From: Bemisia tabaci
Taxonomy: Eukaryota > Arthropoda > Insecta > Hemiptera > Aleyrodidae
Assembly: GCF_918797505.1 (NCBI RefSeq)
Contig: NC_092797.1
Coordinates: 17,745,372-17,809,371 of the forward strand
Direction: 5' to 3'
Length of the DNA stretch: 64,000 nucleotides
Part shown: positions 57,781 through 64,000 of the stretch, in pieces
Layout: every line of letters begins with the position of its first letter
Numbering within the stretch: position 1 is the stretch's first letter
Program-made: the position numbers and the translations under genes
The notes under the pieces: model-generated
Database searches by the model: none
What the model saw: the letters and a program-made list of their open reading frames with translations, nothing else
Told to the model about the DNA's origin: nothing

Positions 57781-60700
57781 ATGCGAACATCAGGATTTTA
57801 TGATTTGAACATTCCACTAAGTCTCATCGAAGGAAAGTCAGTGTCACTTTCCAAAGTGTGTGAAAGGTTGTATGACTGTAAGTTTCATCTCGGATTACTT
57901 TTTATTGACTGTAAATTTGAATGTTTCAACTGTATTTTCATCAGTCGAACCTTACGGTCAGTTGATATTTATCATCGGATGATCCACAAACTGGTGTGTA
58001 ATATGTAGACGTTTAATTATCAGCTTCACTTCGGAGCTTCTGTAACCGGCCATAGGTAAACCTCACCATCTAAAGCTGTATCAATGTTGAAACTACAAAG
58101 CAAGCGCCTTGATTGCTGTGTCAGTCAATTTGCAACCCTACATTAATTTTTGTTTTTAAAAACTGAATATCTGCATTCAAGGTACTTGAATCAGTGAGGG
58201 AAAAGTGTGGATAGGTAGAAGAAAAATTTCTAAAGGACAGAATCACAATGGTCTACTTCCTCCAAGCAAGTGGTGACAGCATGCTCATAGTATAAAGAAA
58301 TCAAGAACCGTATCGCGGACAGAAGGCTACCTGCTTAGGGTATCAAGGGCTAACAAACAACAACTACTAGATTGAATATGTTGGCCAAAAAAAGTGAGCA
58401 ACTTTGCGGCATTTTACAGTGTAAAATATGCAAGCAAATGATTTTAGTTTTTTACCAACACTGTAGGGGAGCGCTTCAATGTTTCTGTAAAGTATGAAAA
58501 AAAATGAGAATCTAACCTTAAAATGACAATAATGATGAAGTTTCAGGAAGTTGTCAAGGAGGCCAGCACTGAGAAAGGGCCAAAGCAAATTAAGTGTACT
58601 CACCCATAACTGTGGATAGCTCATTCAGGATCAAGCAGATGTAATAGGGTTAAAATAAAGAAAAACAGTAGCAACTATTTGTATAAACCTTGTATATTCT
58701 TAAGCCTAAATATGCTGATTTATCTTCATTCTAGTTGGATATCGCACAATTGCATTCAACCGAAGTGTCCACTTGACTGCTGATATGTTTTTCAAGACAA
58801 AGAAAAAACGGAAGCTGATGGAAACCGACGTTCCTGAAAACTTCCCGAAAGAAGTAGACCCTGTACCGCCTCCTGAAAGAATCAATTTACCTGAGGTATA
58901 ATCTTGCATATTCATATTCTTCAGGTCATCTCTTTTCTGTGATTTTGCTCATCGAAAAGCTGATCAATAGGGGCATTATTTTACTCACCATAATATTTTG
59001 CACGATTGCCATGAGCGCAAAGATTAGGCAATATAAGAACATGGAAACACTGATTTTTTTTAATCATGAAAGTGCCTTTATAAATCTGTGTCACAAAATT
59101 GTAAGTATCAAAAAATTATGTATAATCAAAGCTAGAATAACTCATGGAAATATTTCAAATGAACTTAAAATCCACTGTATGACATCCCGAATTGGATCCA
59201 TTAAAGTGACTGATTTCTTAATTATCGCCAGAGTTCATCAGGATTCTGATTTTAGTTTATAATTTTTAATGTATTTTAGTCTTTAATACCTTGCGAAAGC
59301 ATTAATGGTGTATCAATATTTTGAAAGTCTCGTAACTTTAATGAAGTAGCCAAAAAATTCTAAACGTTACCTAATTTAAATTAATGTGCTTTTGATCATA
59401 ACGTTCAATCACCTAATTAATCTTGCACAGAAATACTATTACAAGAGGCGACTGTAATTCACAAATTGCTCTAAATTCTGTCTCTGAAAGTTGGGGAATT
59501 TTTCTTTTGGTAACTGGTACAATGTGGAATCAATATCGGTAAGCATTAAAATTTGATTACGCGTCGTTCATAAAACATGTATTGCTCATTATTACCCCTC
59601 TCAGTTACATCCACAATGCAGGTCATCCCCTTCCCCTTCAAAATTATTTGAAGTACGCCATTTAATCCCCTCCACTCCCCCAAAGTAAGAAAATCATTCA
59701 TGAACCTCAATTTTTCTTTTTTTTATCCATGAAAATAATGAAAAGAGGCGGAAATAAAGGAAGGGAACTAGGCAAATTACCTCTGTAAGAACATTTTTTA
59801 ATTATAAATTCAAAGTTAAAAAAAGAATCATGAAACAAGAGAGAAAGTTGACAAACATTAAAATGAAATAAAATAAAAAAGGAAAACAAACAATAAAAAG
59901 AAATTATCTTTTATAATAGAAATTAAATACTGCGTCAAGCTTTACAAAATGCAGCCGTTGACTCTCCCCCTCTCCCTCGTTTAATGCAGGCTCAGAGCTC
60001 AGACACTGTCAGCATCATGTATTTCATGAATGTGTTTTTTCTGTTTGTTTTTTTGGTTTAAGGACATCCTACTTCAAGTCTCCTTTGCTATGCTCTAGTT
60101 GTCACAAATGATTGGAATTTGTGTGTGTCAGATTTTATTTCATCAGATTTATAAATTTATAGCTTCAGAAGTATTCTGAGGACTTTCCAACTTGCTCATA
60201 AGCAAATGTAAAACAGCATTGTATATTCTTCCAATAAGTTTACCCAATGAAAATTTTCTTTTATCTTTCATGTTCAGGCTATGATTTTTCTTTTTTTCAG
60301 CATTTACAAGGAAAACTCCAAGTCTACAACCGTGTAACATTCCATGTGGCCGAAATCTCAATTCTAGACAAATTAGTAAGGTCTTTTTCATATTTATAGT
60401 TCCAATAATAGAATAAATACTTTCGTTTATGTGCCTCTAATCAGAATTGAAGTTCTAGGCTACCTTCGATCAGTGTTGGCGAGAACTTCAGTTTTCAATT
60501 GGTCTTATATCATCAATATAAAGGACATCCCTAGAAGACCTGGACCTAACTCCATAACAGAGCTACCTATCAAGCTAATCTTAGTCTTTTTTGAAAGGAG
60601 ACAAAAGAAGCTATCAATCTATTGAGAACAAAATCAGTTCACGTTAACAAAAAATTATGGAGTTTTGATGGTTTGAAAATAGACTGTATGAAAACCATTT

Positions 60701-63700
60701 ATGGTTTTAGTAATTTTTTTCTTCTTTCTTACATTAGTCCATTAAGTTTGCCAAAAAAGAAATTCTTGTGGCATCTTTAGAAACAATTTACCAATGTTTT
60801 TTAAGTCGACCTCCTATAGTGTAGTGGTTGAAGTGCAAGCTCTATGACCGGAAGGTCCCGGGTTCGATTCCCGGCCAGGCGACCTGAGTTTGATGGTCTC
60901 AAACAATGGTTGCCTGGGACTGATTGTAGGGACGGAGAGGAGACGGGACTAAAATGCAAGCATTAGCCCTTATGGGCTATTTGAAGTAGTAAAAAAGAAA
61001 GAAAAAAAGAATTCCAACGTAGAAAGTTGCGGTTTGGACAGATCTTAGTATTATTTTATATTATTCAAGAATCTAGCATTACAACACGATTCTGTGACCA
61101 GTGCAATTGACCCATTTACTCATTTTGCATTGTCCTCAGGCTACATCATGAATCAGACGATGACTAAATAACGTATCTTGATCACTTTACAAGTTCCTAA
61201 GTAGATTTGTTAGAAGAGTTGGTAGGGAAGTTTCATGCGCTAAATTTTAGAAAAAAACAAACTTGTTAAAAAAAAAAAAAAAAAAATACCCGCGATGATC
61301 TTGGTGTGTGTGTTATCCCACTTTGAACTTGAGCTGCTATTCAAAATATAATATGTCAGGCTGGAAGCTTTCTTAAAGATAAAAATTCTCTACTAGCAAT
61401 GACTACCAAAAAAGTTGGGTGAAATAATCTTTGCAGGTACATACCAAGTTAGAAACCCTTTCTTTTGAATTAATTTAAAATTTCTGAAAGATATTAGTTA
61501 ACAAAACAAGAAAATGCATCAACACTTTATTGATTCCTATGAATCTGTTTCATTATTTTGAAAGACCAGGGCTGCCCAAACACATTATTGGCCCTGGGAC
61601 TTACAGGGACGGGCTCCCAGGAATGGGAAAAAGGATCCCCAGCTGAAAAAGGGAAGTTCAGCAATGATTCCCTTGGAAAATTCTCAAAGTTGGAGGCACT
61701 AGAGATGCAGTATTGAGCTTACTCGATGTAAATTTCAAACATTGTGAATAACTCCAATTGTAGTGCAAAAATACCGTAAAGTTTTGATTTCCTGAGTAAC
61801 AAAAGTTACATACAAGAGTTGTACCGGAGAGGCTTTTGAAACTGTGAGAGAGGCCCCTAAACTTGGGTAAAACGTTAAAATTGTGCTCATCTATGAGACC
61901 TTAAGACAGATTAACTAATTACTTCAGTGCCTCAAAAATTTTAGAGCCACTTAAACTGCGGTGAATAACCGGGACAGAAGGACTGTTTGTGACTGTTTGT
62001 CTGAGTGGCTCTGTGAAAGAGAAAGTTACGAGTAAACATGTAAAATATGCAACATACAAAACTAAAAATTTACTGGAATGAACCAATAAAAAACTATGTG
62101 CACTTTTCAAAAAATTGTTTAAAATATTTCCCGATTTCAATCATTCAGTTTTTTCAAAGTGTATTTCTTCTCTGCAAAATACAAGTTCTTCGTCAGAAAA
62201 TATTCTATGGTTTTTTTCTAATAGGTTCCATGAGTGGTCAATAATTTAACATTGTAATTTTTATCTCCAAATGCTTGACTATTTAAGTAATTAGTTGCCA
62301 GATACTCACATTTTATAAATTTTTACTAATCTTTGGGTGTTTTTCTTAAAATATTACAGAATAAAAATGGCAACCTCAGAGATTACCATTTCTTAGCCAT
62401 CTGTCCAATGAATGCAGAGTGTTTTGAGGTAACCTTTTTTCTTTTTAATTGCTATTTATGTTGAATGGAGAATCTGACTCAAATCTTTAGACACAGTGGA
62501 TTATATGTAACTTGAAGAATTGAAAGAAACGAAAACAAAACAGTAACTGAAATAAGAATCAAAACATCGAACCACAAGCTGGATGGATAAGGGAAAAAAG
62601 TGAATTGAAAAAGAATAAACCCAAATGCACAGACAATTATTTCATGCGTTTGAGTTAATCAGTTTTGCGATTCCTTTTTTTTTCCTTTCAATTAATTTCA
62701 CTTAAAAGTGGTCATGGAAGAGGGCTGACTTTAAAAACGATGTCTGATCCAGTTAATCACACTCCATGGCAGTCCAGTAGATAGGCCAGTTAAGATGAAA
62801 ATTCCCAACTAAAATGTGAGCAGGCTATGTTGAGGCAGTACTGTCAGATGCCTGTCTATTCTTACTAAGGTGCTATTTTCATGCCTTTCCTTTTGCTCCC
62901 TTTTTAATGCTATTTAGTCAATTTAAGGAAGAAAAAACAATTGAATGTTTCGTGAATTGCTAATAATTGCTCCCGAAACAAGCATATCAACATAATGTAT
63001 TAAGGATGAGCAGCTTTCGGTCTTTGTATAACCTGTGTTGTTTACAATACAAACGGGTTCATTATTCCTTTTTTTTTTAACCCTTACCAATTTTATCAAT
63101 GATCTTTGTTCTTAGGGCTAACAGATTTTTTATTACAGCTTTGTTCTTAATTGTTTTCCGTGATTTTTTGTTTCGTTCTATCATTAGCTTAAGAACTCAA
63201 GTACAATTTTAATTCCAATTAAAGCCTTTTAATGGTCCACTAGATAGAGGAAACATTTAACTTCCTTAGGACATGAAATCGTAATACAAAAACTTCAGGC
63301 AGTACATATTGAAAATTTCCAAAATGAACCTCTCAAGTAATTTATCAGCATTTATAGTTTACATTAGATTCTGTTAATTTAGATTTTCTGCTCCTAATCA
63401 AACCAAAATCAATGAAGGTCAAATCTGTGTCTGAAAACAATGTTTTCCAGGAAAAAATCAGTGTTTGATTTAACAAGATCTTCTCTACCCTTAATCTATG
63501 GAACTTATGAAAGCTTTCCAAGAAAAATTAATCAAGAGGAAATTTTCATTCTATTCTAAAACAAAATAATAAGTCATTTTAGTGTATTTGGCTCTAGGAG
63601 ACTTTGGTTCAGAAAGTGAGCAAGATGTCTTAATTCATAACGAAGAAAAACGCTAATACCTATCTCTCTTATGTGTGAACTTTTGATAAGAGAACATGGA

Positions 63701-64000
63701 TTACATTTAGCAATCAGGAACCACTATCTCTGGCTCTTTCCTAAAAGCACCTTTCCGCATAGGGAAACCAATAGCATGTATATTCTCTAAAATGAGTCAG
63801 AAATAGTGGTTCCTTATTGCAAAATGTGCTCCACAAGCGCTGTGGACTGTGGTACTTAATTTTTTACCCTGACTAGTAGTTCACCCTTTTGCAACTACAG
63901 AAACTTTTATTCAACCATTGTTAATCTACTTCCTTTTTTCAGGCCATTTCAAGTTTACCCATGGATTTGGACATAATAGAAATTAGCACAGAGTCTCGGA
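57781..64000 (+). CDS. RPP30: RPP30: RNase P/MRP protein subunit p30 (partial, runs off window)
   Basis: Visible coding exons: 57781-57877, 58735-58895, 60301-60375, 62360-62428 and 63943-64000 (cut by the window end), giving the first 153 residues. Introns have GT..AG borders and phases fit. The frame begins MRTSGFYDLNIPL, with the YDLN start of the TIM-barrel strand 1, then VCERLYDFGYRTIAFN (strand 2, as GYxxxAxN in the family) and KKKRKL. The segment LQGKLQVYNRVTFHVAEIS corresponds to human KILTRLTIIVSD, and FLAICPMNAECFE then LDIIEIS to DVVAVFPKTEKLFH and DVDLVCI. RPP30 is a nuclear subunit that helps bind pre-tRNA in RNase P and also serves RNase MRP. The C-terminal half is outside the window. 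Confidence 0.9.
59563..59705. mobile_element. Degenerate MITE similar to 4178-4352, RPP30 intron 2
   Basis: GTTCATAAAACATGTA at the left and TCATTCATGAACC at the right are inverted, with the CCCCTCTC / CCCCTCCACTCCCC interior of the family. Divergence is high. Confidence 0.4.
60806..61010 (+). mobile_element. tRNA-derived SINE, RPP30 intron 3
   Basis: The head resembles a tRNA gene with A box TAGTGTAGTGG (60817-60827) and perfect B box GGTTCGATTCC (60861-60871), so it carries an internal RNA polymerase III promoter. An unrelated ~110-bp body follows with a small hairpin (TAGCCCTTATGGGCTA), and then an A-rich tail (60991-61010). The acceptor stem pairs only in part, so it is not a functional tRNA gene. 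No clear target duplication was found. Confidence 0.8.
61268..61287 (+). repeat. Poly(A) tract, RPP30 intron 3
   Basis: A run of about 18 A bases, possibly a retroposon tail. No body is recognised upstream. Confidence 0.7.
61567..61690 (+). mobile_element. Possible hAT-type terminus fragment
   Basis: CAGGGCTGCCCAAAC at 61567 matches the common hAT terminal inverted repeat pattern. No matching right end was found nearby, so this is a one-ended remnant at best. Confidence 0.3.
63703..63827. mobile_element. 125-bp palindromic MITE, RPP30 intron 4
   Basis: ACATTTAGCAATCAGGAACC..CTATCTCTGGCTC at the left pairs with GAGTCAGAAATAGTGG..TTGCAAAATGT at the right over most of its length. Terminal TTGCAA-GGAACCAC words recall the 31262-31507 element. 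It ends 115 bp before RPP30 exon 5. Confidence 0.7.

Noticed and set aside
60806..60882. Functional tRNA gene
   Set aside because: The promoter boxes are good but the acceptor stem pairs poorly, and a SINE body plus A-rich tail follows directly.

Overview
The window is eukaryotic and most likely insect. Its genes have introns with GT..AG borders, AT-rich introns and intergenic DNA, AATAAA poly(A) signals and dense small inverted-repeat transposons. The gene set (ACSF3, omega GST, NUFIP1, BBLN/UPF0184, RPP30) is general to animals. The repeat style suggests a hemipteran-like genome, but that is inference and the species cannot be named from sequence alone.

Layout. 431-10743 (-): ACSF3, a mitochondrial malonyl-CoA/acyl-CoA synthetase in nine coding exons encoding 636 aa. 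11851-25036: one 13.2-kb foldback-like mobile element flanked by a perfect 9-bp target duplication. Its long inverted arms consist of a unique ~165-bp terminus followed by a 188-bp satellite array. Its core holds a second, related tandem array, several nested MITEs, a Helitron 3' end, a GC-rich island with a 303-bp tandem duplication, and no recognisable transposase. 25215-30296 (+): omega-class glutathione S-transferase, six coding exons, 239 aa. 32656-52992 (+): NUFIP1, a box C/D snoRNP assembly factor, with a second possible 3' end at 37840 that would give a 261-aa short form. 54647-57192 (-): BBLN/UPF0184 small coiled-coil protein, 86 aa, two coding exons. 57781-64000 (+): RPP30, an RNase P/MRP protein subunit; five exons are visible and the gene runs off the window end.

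Relations. ACSF3 and GSTO are head to head, and the foldback element sits between them with its right edge 178 bp from the GSTO start codon. NUFIP1 and BBLN are convergent. BBLN and RPP30 are divergent across 588 bp that contain a CCAAT box and two CRE-type sites, a likely shared promoter. NUFIP1 and RPP30 both serve non-coding RNA machinery, but nothing shows they are co-regulated.

The most interesting object is the foldback-like element. Its outer ends are nearly identical, which points to a recent or gene-converted insertion. Short motifs from its extreme terminus recur in every satellite monomer of its arms. The 9-bp duplication and foldback architecture match the Drosophila FB/MULE pattern. 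Transposase supply in trans is inferred.
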